Assembly: GCF_051014685.1 (NCBI RefSeq)
Contig: NW_027479434.1
Location: forward strand, 1 to 64,000
Direction of reading: 5' to 3'
Origin: Ptiloglossa arizonensis
Taxonomy: Eukaryota > Arthropoda > Insecta > Hymenoptera > Colletidae
DNA length: 64,000 bases
The number at the start of each line of letters is the position of its first letter. The first letter of the stretch is position 1. The notes under the pieces were generated by a model that made no database searches, had not been told where the DNA came from, and saw nothing but the letters and a program-made list of their open reading frames with translations. The translations under genes were made by a program, and so were the position numbers. Below, piece by piece: positions 1 to 13,063 of the stretch.

Positions 1-606
1 TATACGTTATACGTTATACGTTATACGTTATACGTTACACGTTATACGTTATACGTTATACGTTATACCTTATACATTATACGTCACACGTTATACGTTA
101 TACGTTATACGTTATACGTTACACGTTATACGTTATACGTTACACGTTATACGTTATACGTTATACGTTATACCTTATACATTATACGTCACACGTTATA
201 CGTTATACGTTATACGTTATACGTTATACGTTATACGTCGTACGTTATACGTTATACGTTATACGTTATACGTTATACGTTATACGTTATACGTTATACG
301 TTATACGTTATACGTTATACGTTATACGTTATACGTTATACGTTATACGTTATACGTTATACGTTATACGTTATACGTTATACGCTATACGTTATACGTT
401 ATACGTTATAAGTTATACGTTATACGTTATACGTTATACGTTATACGTTATACGTTATACGTTATACGTTTTACGTTATACGTTATACGTTATACGTTAT
501 ACGTTATACGTTATACGTTATACGTTATACGTTATACGTTATACGTTATACGTTATACGTTATACGTTATACGTTATACGTTATACGTTATACGTTATAC
601 GTTATA

Positions 607-3119
607 GGTCATACCTTATACGTGATACGTGATACGTCATACGTTATACGTTATACGTTATACGTTATACGTTATACGTTATACGTTATACGTTATACGT
701 TATACGTTATACGTTATACGTTATACGTTATACGTTTTACGTTATACGTTATACGTTATACGATATACGTTATACGTTATACGTTATACGTTATACGTTA
801 TACGTTATACGTTATACGTTATACGTTATACGTTACACGTTATACGTTATACGTTACACGTTATACGTTATACGTTATACGTTATACCTTATACATTATA
901 CGTCACACGTTATACGTTATACGTTATACGTTATACGTTATACGTTATACGTTACACGTTATACGTTATACGTTATACGTTATACCTTATACATTATACG
1001 TCACACGTTATACGTTATACGTTATACGTTATACGTTACACGTTATACGTTATACGTTACACGTTATACGTTATACGTTATACGTTATACCTTATACATT
1101 ATACGTTATACGTTATACGTTATACGTTATACGTTATACCTTATACATTATACGTCAGACGTTATACGTTATACGTAATACGGTATACGTTATGCGTTAT
1201 ACGCTATACGTTATACGTTATGCGCTATACGTAATACGTTATACGTTATAGGTTATACGTTATACGTTATACGTTATACGTTATACGTTATACGTTATAC
1301 GTTATACGTTATACGTTATACGTTATACGTTATACGTTATAAGTTATACGTTATACGTTATACGTCATACGTTATATGTTATACGTTATACTTTATACGT
1401 TATACGTTATACGTTATACGTTATACGCTATAAGTTATAGGTCATACCTTATACGTGATACGTCATACGTTATACGTTATACGTTATACGTTATACGTTA
1501 TACGTTATACGTTATACGTTATACGTTATACGTTATACGTTATACGTTATACGTTATACGTTATACGTTATACGTTATACGTTATACGTTATACGTTATA
1601 CGTTATACGTTATACGTTATACGTTATACGTTACACGTTATACGTTATACGTTACACGTTATACGTTATACGTTATACGTTATACCTTATACATTATACG
1701 TCACACGTTATACGTTATACGTTATACGTTATACGTTACACGTTATACGTTATACGTTACACGTTATACGTTATACGTTATACGTTATACCTTATACATT
1801 ATACGTCACACGTTATACGTTATACGTTATACGTTATACGTTATACGTTATACGTTATACGTTAAACGTTATACGTTATACGTTATACGTTATACGTTAT
1901 ACGTTATACGTTATACGTTATACGTTATACGTTATACGTTATACGTTATACGTTATACGTTATACGTTATACCTTATACATTATACGTCAGACGTTATAC
2001 GTTATACGTAATACGGTATACGTTATGCGTTATACGTTATACGTTATACGTTATACGTTATACGTTATACGTTATACGTTATACGTTATACGTTATACGT
2101 TATACGTTATACGTTATACGTTATACGTTATACGTTATACGTTATACGTTATACGTTATACGTTATACGTTATACGTTATACGTTATACGTTATACGTTA
2201 TACCTTATACATTATACGTCAGACGTTATACGTTATACGTAATACGGTATACGTTATGCGTTATACGCTATACGTTATACGTTATGCGCTATACGTAATA
2301 CGTTATACGTTATAGGTTATACGTTATACGTTATACGTTATACGTCATACGTTATACGTTATAAGTTATACGTTATACGTTATACGTCATACGTTATATG
2401 TTATACGTTATACTTTATACGTTATACGTTATACGTTATACGTTATACGTTATACGTTATACGTTATACGTAATACGTTATACGTTATACGTTATACGTT
2501 ATACGTTATACGTTATACGTTATACGTTATACGTTATACGTTATACGTTATACGTTATACGTTATACGTTATACGTTATTCGTTATACGTTATACGTTAT
2601 ACGTTATACGTTATACGTTATACGTTATACGTTATACGTTACACGTTATACGTTATACGTTATACGTTATACCTTATACATTATACGTCACACGTTATAC
2701 GTTATACGTAATACGGTATACGTTATGCGTTATACGCTATACGTTATACGTTATGCGCTGTACGTAATACGTTATACGTTATAGATTATACGTTATACGT
2801 TATACGTTATACGTTATACGTTATACGTTATACGTTTTACGTTATACGTTATACGTTATACGCTATACGTTATACGTTATACGATAAAAGTTATACGTCA
2901 TACGTTATACGTTATACGTTATACGTTATACGTTTTACGTTATACGTTATACGTTATACGTTATACGTTATACGTTATACGTTATACGTTATACGTTATA
3001 CGTTATACGTTATACGTTATACGTTATACGTAATACGTTATACGATATACGTTATACGTTATACGTAATACGTTATACGTTAGACGTTATACGTAATACG
3101 TTATACGTTGTACGTTATA
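607..3119 (+). repeat. Higher-order block R, copy 1
   Basis: Order of landmarks: a cassette A with a doubled GATACGT unit (607), a TTTACGT and a GATATACG variant, TATACCT/TATACAT pairs, cassette C (CAGACGT about 1156), cassette D (TATATGT, normal, TATACTT; ATG at 1376), two TATACCT-TATACAT-CACACGT groups, a truncated C (CAGACGT at 1989), a full C (2220), a second D (2398), a TATTCGT, a CACACGT group, a TAAAAGT unit and cassette G (3030-3119). Length is 2,513 bp, or 359 heptamers. It is the longest of the five copies because the segment before the first C carries extra TATACCT groups. Confidence 0.85.
3030..3119 (+). repeat. Cassette G
   Basis: A 90-bp group of variants directly upstream of a cassette A: AATACGT, GATATACG, AATACGT, TAGACGT, AATACGT, TGTACGT. 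Equivalent 90-bp groups lie at 5368-5457, 8841-8930, 11917-12006, 15347-15436 and 21010-21099. They share the TAGACGT unit, which I see nowhere else. All six are in the left third of the window. Confidence 0.82.
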
Positions 3120-4885
3120 GGTCATACCTTACACGTGATACGTCACACGTTATAAGTTATACGTTATACGTTATACGTTATACGTTATACGTAATACGTT
3201 ATACGTTATACGTTATACGTTATTCGTTATACGTTATGCGTTATACGTTATACGTTATACGTTATACGTTATTCGTCATACGTTATACGTTATACGTTAT
3301 ACGTTATACGTTATACGTTATACGTTATACGTTATAGGTCATACCTTATACGTGATACGTCACACGTTATAAGTTATACGTTATACGTTATACGTTATAC
3401 GTTATACGTTATACGTTATACGTAATACGTTATACGTTATACGTTATACGTAATACGTTATACGTTATACGTTATACGTTATACGTTATACGTTATACGT
3501 TATACGTTATACGTTATACGTTATACGTTATTCGTTATACGTTATACGTAATACGTTATACGTTATACGTTATACGTTATTCGTTATACGTTATACGTTA
3601 TACGTTATACGTTATACGTTATACGTTATACGTTATACGTTATACGTTATACGTTATTCGTCATACGTTATACGTTATACGTTATACGTTATACGTTATA
3701 CGTTATACGTTATACGTTATACGTTATACGTTATACGTAATACGTTATACGTTATACGTTATACGTTATTCGTTATACGTTATACGTTATACGTTATACG
3801 TTATACGTTATACGTTATACGTTATACGTTATACGTTATACGTTATTCGTCATACGTTATACGTTATACGTTATACGTTATACGTTATACGTTATACGTT
3901 ATACGTTATACGTTATAGGTCATACCTTATACGTGATACGTCACACGTTATAAGTTATACGTTATACGTTATACGTTATACGTTATACGTTATACGTTAT
4001 ACGTAATACGTTATACGTTATACGTTATACGTTATACGTTATTCGATATACGTTATACGTTATTCGATATACGTTATACGTTATACGTTATACGTTATAC
4101 GTTATACGTTATACGTTATACGTTATACGTTATACGTAATACGTTATACGTTATACGTTATACGTTATACGTTATTCGATATACGTTATACGTTATTCGA
4201 TATACGTTATACGTTATACGTTATACGTTATACGTTATACGTTATACGTTATACGTTATACGTTATACGTCGTACGTTATACGTTATACGTTATACGTTA
4301 TACGTTATACGTTATACGTTATACGTCGTACGTTATACGTTATACGTTATACGTTATACGTTATACGTTATACGTTATACGTTATACGTTATACGTTATA
4401 CGTAATACGTTATACGTTATACGTTATACGTTATTCGTTATACGTTATACGTTATACGTTATACGTTATACGTTATACGTTATACGTTATACGTTATACG
4501 TTATACGTTATTCGTCATACGTTATACGTTATACGTTATACGTTATACGTTATACGTTATACGTTATACGTTATACGTTATAGGTCATACCTTATACGTG
4601 ATACGTCACACGTTATAAGTTATACGTTATACGTTATACGTTATACGTTATACGTTATACGTTATACGTAATACGTTATACGTTATACGTTATACGTTAT
4701 ACGTTATTCGATATACGTTATACGTTATTCGATATACGTTATACGTTATACGTTATACGTTATACGTTATACGTTATACGTTATACGTTATACGTTATAC
4801 GTAATACGTTATACGTTATACGTTATACGTTATACGTTATACGTTATACGTTATACGTTATACGTTATACGTTATACGTTATTCG

Positions 4886-5368
4886 TTATACGTTATACGT
4901 TATACGTTATACGTTATACGTTATACGTTATACGTTATACGTTATACGTTATACGTTATACGTTATACGTTATACGTTATACGTTATACGTTATACGTTA
5001 TACGTTATACGTTATACGTTATACGTTATACGTTATACGTTATACGTTATACGTTATACGTTATACGTTATACGTTATACGTTATACGTTATACGTTATA
5101 CGTTATACGTTATACGTTATACGTTATACGTTATACGTTATACGTTATACGTTATACGTTATACGTTATACGTTATACGTTATACGTTATACGTTATACG
5201 TTATACGTTATACGTTATACGTTATACGTTATACGTTATACGTTATACGTTATACGTTATACGTTATACGTTATACGTTATACGTTATACGTTATACGTT
5301 ATACGTTATACGTTATACGTTATACGTTATACGTTATACGTTATACGTTATACGTTATACGTTATACG
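4886..5368 (+). repeat. Pure run of about 69 units
   Basis: It is bounded by TATTCGT at 4,883 and the first AATACGT of cassette G. The comparable position near 11,550-11,916 holds a run of about 52 units between TGTACGT-type and G landmarks, so run length varies between paralogous sites. Confidence 0.8.
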
Positions 5369-5780
5369 TAATACGTTATACGATATACGTTATACGTTAT
5401 ACGTAATACGTTATACGTTAGACGTTATACGTAATACGTTATACGTTGTACGTTATAGGTCATACCTTACACGTGATACGTCACACGTTATAAGTTATAC
5501 GTTATACGTTATACGTTATACGTTATACGTAATACGTTATACGTTATACGTTATACGTTATTCGTTATACGTTATGCGTTATACGTTATACGTTATACGT
5601 TATACGTTATTCGTCATACGTTATACGTTATACGTTATACGCTTTACGTTATACGTTATACGTTATACGTTATACGTTATACGTTATACGTTATACGTTA
5701 TACGTTACACGTTATACGTTATACGTTATACGTTATACGTTATACGTTATACGTTATACGTTATACGTTATACGTTATAC

Positions 5781-5886
5781 GGTAAACGTTATGCGTTATA
5801 CGCTATACGTTATGCGGTGTAGGATATACGTCATGCGTTATAGGATATACGTCATGCGTTATAGGATATACGTTATACATTATACG
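5781..5886 (+). repeat. Cassette E, copy 1
   Basis: A 106-bp group beginning with GGTAAACG, then TATGCGT, TATACGC, TATGCGG and TGTAGGA, followed by a 21-bp motif (GATATACGTCATGCGTTATAG) present twice in tandem, and ending at a TATACAT unit. It is among the most diverged sequences in the array and is used below as the reference for the other copies. Confidence 0.85.
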
Positions 5887-6434
5887 TTATACGTTATACG
5901 TTATACGTTATACGTTATACGTTATACGTTATACGTTATAGGTCATACCTTATACGTGATACGTCACACGTTATAAGTTATACGTTATACGTTATACGTT
6001 ATACGTTATACGTTATACGTTATACGTAATACGTTATACGTTATACGTTATACGTTATACGTTATTCGATATACGTTATACGTTATTCGATATACGTTAT
6101 ACGTTATACGTTATACGTTATACGTTATACGTTATACGTTATACGTTATACGTTATACGTCGTACGTTATACGTTATACGTTATACGTTATACGTTATAC
6201 GTTATACGTTATACGTTATACGTTATACGTTATACGTTATACGTTATACGTTATACGTTATACGTTATACGTTATACGTTATACGTTATACGTTATACGT
6301 TATACGTTATACGTTATACGCTATACGTTATACGTTATACGTTATAAGTTATACGTTATACGTTATACGTTATACGTTATACGTTATACGTTATACGTTA
6401 TACGTTTTACGTTATACGTTATACGTTATACGTT

Positions 6435-6970
6435 ATACTATACGTATACGTTATACGTTATACGTTATACGTTATACGTTATACGTTATACGTTATACGT
6501 ATACGTTATACGTTATAGGTCATACCTTATACGTGATTACGTGATACGTCATACGTTATACGTTATACCGTTATACGTTATACGTTATTACGTTATACGT
6601 TATACGTTATTCGTATACGTTATACGTTATACGTTATACGTTATACGTTATACGTTATACGTTTTACGTTATACGTTATACGTTATACGATATACGTTAT
6701 ACGTTTATACGTTATAACGTTATACGTTATACGTTATACGTTATACGTTATACGTTATACGTTATACGTTATACGTTATACGTTATACGTTATACGTATA
6801 CGTTATACGTTATACGTATACGTTATACGTTATACGTTATACGTTATACCTTATACATTATACGTCAGACGTTATACGTTATACGTAATACGGTATACGT
6901 TATGCGTTTATACGCTATACGTTATACGTTATGCGCTATACGTAATACGTTATACGTTATAGGTTTATAC
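6435..6970 (+). other. Indel-rich patch, possible unpolished consensus
   Basis: Thirteen register-breaking events fall in about 530 bp: losses such as TATACTATACG and GTATACG, and single-base gains such as GATTACG, TACCG, TTATTACG, GTTTATACG and TATAACG. My count of the net change is zero: the D cassettes at 1376 and 7067 are 5,691 bp apart, exactly 813 heptamers. Homologous stretches at 607-1,260, 13,064-13,450 and 26,524-26,960 are free of such changes. Low read support or a local consensus error is the likely cause. Confidence 0.75.
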
Positions 6971-8930
6971 GTTATACGTTATACGTTATACGTTATACGT
7001 TATACGTTATACGTTATACGTTATACGTTATAAGTTATACGTTATACGTTATACGTCATACGTTATATGTTATACGTTATACTTTATACGTTATACGTTA
7101 TACGTTATACGTTATACGCTATAAGTTATAGGTCATACCTTATACGTGATACGTCATACGTTATACGTTATACGTTATACGTTATACGTTATACGTTATA
7201 CGTTATACGTTATACGTTATACGTTATACGTTATACGTTATACGTTATACGTTATACGTTATACGTTATACGTTATACGTTATACGTTATACGTTATACG
7301 TTATACGTTATACGTTATACGTTATACGTTATACGTTATACGTTATACGTTATACGTTATACGTTATACGTTACACGTTATACGTTATACGTTACACGTT
7401 ATACGTTATACGTTATACGTTATACCTTATACATTATACGTCACACGTTATACGTTATACGTTATACGTTATACGTTACACGTTATACGTTATACGTTAC
7501 ACGTTATACGTTATACGTTATACGTTATACCTTATACATTATACGTCACACGTTATACGTTATACGTTATACGTTATACGTTATACGTTATACGTTATAC
7601 GTTAAACGTTATACGTTATACGTTATACGTTATACGTTATACGTTATACGTTATACGTTATACGTTATACGTTATACGTTATACGTTATACGTTATACGT
7701 TATACGTTATACGTTATACGTTATACGTTATACGTTATACGTTATACGTTATACCTTATACATTATACGTCAGACGTTATACGTTATACGTAATACGGTA
7801 TACGTTATGCGTTATACGTTATACGTTATACGTTATACGTTATACGTTATACGTTATACGTTATACGTTATACGTTATACGTTATACGTTATACGTTATA
7901 CGTTATACGTTATACGTTATACGTTATACGTTATACGTTATACGTTATACGTTATACGTTATACGTTATACGTTATACGTTATACGTTATACGTTATACG
8001 TTATACCTTATACATTATACGTCAGACGTTATACGTTATACGTAATACGGTATACGTTATGCGTTATACGCTATACGTTATACGTTATGCGCTATACGTA
8101 ATACGTTATACGTTATAGGTTATACGTTATACGTTATACGTTATACGTCATACGTTATACGTTATAAGTTATACGTTATACGTTATACGTCATACGTTAT
8201 ATGTTATACGTTATACTTTATACGTTATACGTTATACGTTATACGTTATACGTTATACGTTATACGTTATACGTAATACGTTATACGTTATACGTTATAC
8301 GTTATACGTTATACGTTATACGTTATACGTTATACGTTATACGTTATACGTTATACGTTATACGTTATACGTTATACGTTATTCGTTATACGTTATACGT
8401 TATACGTTATACGTTATACGTTATACGTTATACGTTATACGTTACACGTTATACGTTATACGTTATACGTTATACCTTATACATTATACGTCACACGTTA
8501 TACGTTATACGTAATACGGTATACGTTATGCGTTATACGCTATACGTTATACGTTATGCGCTGTACGTAATACGTTATACGTTATAGATTATACGTTATA
8601 CGTTATACGTTATACGTTATACGTTATACGTTATACGTTTTACGTTATTACGTTATACGTTATACGCTATACGTTATACGTTATACGTTAAAAGTTATAC
8701 GTCATACGTTATACGTTATACGTTATACGTTATACGTTTTACGTTATACGTTATACGTTATACGTTATACGTTATACGTTATACGTTATACGTTATACGT
8801 TATACGTTATACGTTATACGTTATACGTTATACGTTATACGTAATACGTTATACGATATACGTTATACGTTATACGTAATACGTTATACGTTAGACGTTA
8901 TACGTAATACGTTATACGTTGTACGTTATA
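6518..8930 (+). repeat. Higher-order block R, copy 2
   Basis: The landmark order is as in the block at 607-3119, with D cassettes at 7067 and 8201, truncated C at 7771, full C at 8023 and G just before 8931. The first 450 bp fall in the indel-rich patch at 6,435-6,970. After correcting for +4 there and +1 at about 8648, the length is 2,408 bp, or 344 heptamers. D-to-D distance is 1,134 bp. Confidence 0.85.
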
Positions 8931-9444
8931 GGTCATACCTTATACGTGATACGTCACACGTTATAAGTTATACGTTATACGTTATACGTTATACGTTATA
9001 CGTAATACGTTATACGTTATACGTTATACGTTATTCGTTATACGTTATGCGTTATACGTTATACGTTATACGTTATACGTTATTCGTCATACGTTATACG
9101 TTATACGTTATACGTTATACGTTATACGTTATACGTTATACGTTATACGTTATACGTTATACGTTATACGTTATACGTTAAACGTTATACGTTATACGTT
9201 ATACGTTATACGTTATACGTTATACGTTATACGTTATACGTTATACGTTATACGTTATACGTTATACGTTATACGTTATACGGTATACGTTATGCGTTAT
9301 ACGCTATACGTTATACGTTATACGCTATACGTTATACGTTATACGTTATAAGTTATACGTTATACGTTATACGTTATACGTTATACGTTATACGTTATAC
9401 GTTATACGTTATACGTTTTACGTTATACGTTTTACGTTATACGT

Positions 9445-9513
9445 CTTAGGTTACACGATACACGTTATACGTTACACGTAATATGTAATACGTTGTACGT
9501 TTAACGTTATTCG
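9445..9513 (+). repeat. Cassette F, copy 1
   Basis: A 69-bp group of mostly substituted units: CTTAGGT, TACACGA, TACACGT, AATATGT, AATACGT, TGTACGT, TTAACGT and TATTCGT. The three copies at 9445, 15951 and 25995 look identical. Density of changes is far above the array average. Like E and C it is best read as a fossil of an older, more diverged array copied as a unit. Confidence 0.82.
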
Positions 9514-10030
9514 TTATACGTTATACGTTATACGTTATACGTTATACGTTATACGTTATACGTTATACGTTATACGTTATACGTTATACGTTATACGTTA
9601 TACGTTATACGTTATACGTTATACGTTATACGTTATACGTTATACGCTATACGTTATACGTTATACGTTATAGGTCATACCTTACACGTGATACGTCACA
9701 CGTTATAAGTTATACGTTATACGTTATACGTTATACGTTATACGTAATACGTTATACGTTATACGTTATACGTTATTCGTTATACGTTATGCGTTATACG
9801 TTATACGTTATACGTTATACGTTATTCGTCATACGTTATACGTTATACGTTATACGTTATACGTTATACGTTATACGTTATACGTTATACGTTATACGTT
9901 ATACGTTATACGTTATACGTTATACGTTATACGTTATACGTTATACGTTAAACGTTATACGTTATACGTTATACGTTATACGTTATACGTTATACGTTAT
10001 ACGTTATACGTTATACGTTATACGTTATAC

Positions 10031-10136
10031 GGTAAACGTTATGCGTTATACGCTATACGTTATGCGGTGTAGGATATACGTCATGCGTTATAGGATATAC
10101 GTCATGCGTTATAGGATATACGTTATACATTATACG
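10031..10136 (+). repeat. Cassette E, copy 2
   Basis: Same length (106 bp) and composition as the copy at 5781. The following cassette A (10198) has lost one G, so the next stretch is one base out of register. Confidence 0.85.
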
Positions 10137-11012
10137 TTATACGTTATACGTTATACGTTATACGTTATACGTTATACGTTATACGTTATACGTTATAGTC
10201 ATACCTTATACGTGATACGTCACACGTTATAAGTTATACGTTATACGTTATACGTTATACGTTATACGTTATACGTTATTCGTAATACGTTATACGTTAT
10301 ACGTTATACGTTATACGTTATTCGATATACGTTATACGTTATTCGATATACGTTATACGTTATACGTTATACGTTATACGTTATACGTTATACGTTATAC
10401 GTTATACGTTATACGTCGTACGTTATACGTTATACGTTATACGTTATACGTTATACGTTATACGTTATACGTTATACGTTATACGTTATACGTTATACGT
10501 TATACGTTATACGTTATACGTTATACGTTTACGTTATACGTTTACGTTATACGTTATACGTTATACGTTATACGCTATACGTTATACGTTATACGTTATA
10601 AGTTATACGTTATACGTTATACGTTATACGTTATACGTTATACGTTATACGTTATACGTTTTACGTTATACGTTATACGTTATACGTTATACGTTATACG
10701 TTATACGTTATACGTTATACGTTATACGTTATACGTTATACGTTATACGTTATACGTTATACGTTATACGTTATACGTTATAGGTCATACCTTATACGTG
10801 ATACGTGATACGTCATACGTTATACGTTATACGTTATACGTATACGTTATACGTTATACGTTATACGTTATACGTTATACGTTATACGTTATACGTTATA
10901 CGTTATACGTTTTACGTTATACGTTATACGTTATACGATATACGTTATACGTTATACGTTATACGTTATACGTTATACGTTATACGTTATACGTTATACG
11001 TTATACGTTATA

Positions 11013-11035
11013 GGTCATACCTTATACGTTATACG
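11013..11035 (+). repeat. Left half of cassette A only
   Basis: GGTCATACC is followed by plain units. The GATACGT, CACACGT and TATAAGT units that complete almost every other copy are missing. Confidence 0.8.
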
Positions 11036-11167
11036 TTATACGTTATACGTTATACGTTATACGTTATACGTTATACGTTAAACGTTATACGTTATACGTT
11101 ATACGTTATACGTTATACGTTATACGTTATACGTTATACGTTATACGTTATACGTTATACGTTATAC

Positions 11168-11273
11168 GGTAAACGTTATGCGTTATACGCTATACGTTAT
11201 GCGGTGTAGGATATACGTCATGCGTTATAGGATATACGTCATGCGTTATAGGATATACGTTATACATTATACG
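11168..11273 (+). repeat. Cassette E, copy 3
   Basis: A 106-bp copy inside a short composite. A doubled-GATACGT cassette (10783) and a truncated A (11013) precede it, where block R would normally continue. Confidence 0.85.
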
Positions 11274-12329
11274 TTATACGTTATACGTTATACGTTATAC
11301 GTTATACGTTATACGTTATACGTTATACGTTATAGGTCATACCTTATACGTGATACGTCACACGTTATAAGTTATACGTTATACGTTATACGTTATACGT
11401 TATACGTTATACGTTATACGTAATACGTTATACGTTATACGTTATACGTTATACGTTATTCGATATACGTTATACGTTATTCGATATACGTTATACGTTA
11501 TACGTTATACGTTATACGTTATACGTTATACGTTATACGTTATACGTTATACGTCGTACGTTATACGTTATACGTTATACGTTATACGTTATACGTTATA
11601 CGTTATACGTTATACGTTATACGTTATACGTTATACGTTATACGTTATACGTTATACGTTATACGTTATACGTTATACGTTATACGTTATACGTTATACG
11701 TTATACGTTATACGTTATACGTTATACGTTATACGTTATACGTTATACGTTATACGTTATACGTTATACGTTATACGTTATACGTTATACGTTATACGTT
11801 ATACGTTATACGTTATACGTTATACGTTATACGTTATACGTTATACGTTATACGTTATACGTTATACGTTATACGTTATACGTTATACGTTATACGTTAT
11901 ACGTTATACGTTATACGTAATACGTTATACGATATACGTTATACGTTATACGTAATACGTTATACGTTAGACGTTATACGTAATACGTTATACGTTGTAC
12001 GTTATAGGTCATACCTTACACGTGATACGTCACACGTTATAAGTTATACGTTATACGTTATACGTTATACGTTATACGTAATACGTTATACGTTATACGT
12101 TATACGTTATTCGTTATACGTTATGCGTTATACGTTATACGTTATACGTTATACGTTATTCGTCATACGTTATACGTTATACGTTATACGCTTTACGTTA
12201 TACGTTATACGTTATACGTTATACGTTATACGTTATACGTTATACGTTATACGTTAAACGTTATACGTTATACGTTATACGTTATACGTTATACGTTATA
12301 CGTTATACGTTATACGTTATACGTTATAC

Positions 12330-12435
12330 GGTAAACGTTATGCGTTATACGCTATACGTTATGCGGTGTAGGATATACGTCATGCGTTATAGGATATACG
12401 TCATGCGTTATAGGATATACGTTATACATTATACG
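12330..12435 (+). repeat. Cassette E, copy 4
   Basis: A 106-bp copy that reproduces the context at 5781: G cassette about 320 bp upstream and A (12490) 55 bp downstream. The interval G-A-E-A equals that at 5368-5941 (483 bp between flanking A cores in both). Confidence 0.85.
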
Positions 12436-13063
12436 TTATACGTTATACGTTATACGTTATACGTTATACGTTATACGTTATACGTTATAGGTCATACCTT
12501 ATACGTGATACGTCACACGTTATAAGTTATACGTTATACGTTATACGTTATACGTTATACGTTATACGTTATACGTTATACGTAATACGTTATACGTTAT
12601 ACGTTATACGTTATACGTTATTCGATATACGTTATACGTTATTCGATATACGTTATACGTTATACGTTATACGTTATACGTTATACGTTATACGTTATAC
12701 GTTATACGTTATACGTCGTACGTTATACGTTATACGTTATACGTTATACGTTATACGTTATACGTTATACGTTATACGTTATACGTTATACGTTATACGT
12801 TATACGTTATACGTTATACGTTATACGTTATACGTTATACGTTATACGTTATACGTTATACGCTATACGTTATACGTTATACGTTATAAGTTATACGTTA
12901 TACGTTATACGTTATACGTTATACGTTATACGTTATACGTTATACGTTTTACGTTATACGTTATACGTTATACGTTATACGTTATACGTTATACGTTATA
13001 CGTTATACGTTATACGTTATACGTTATACGTTATACGTTATACGTTATACGTTATACGTTATA

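Noticed and set aside
607..640. Intrinsic terminator at the AGGT-CAT-ACCT hairpin
   Set aside because: The stem has only four pairs, is not followed by a T run and has no gene upstream.
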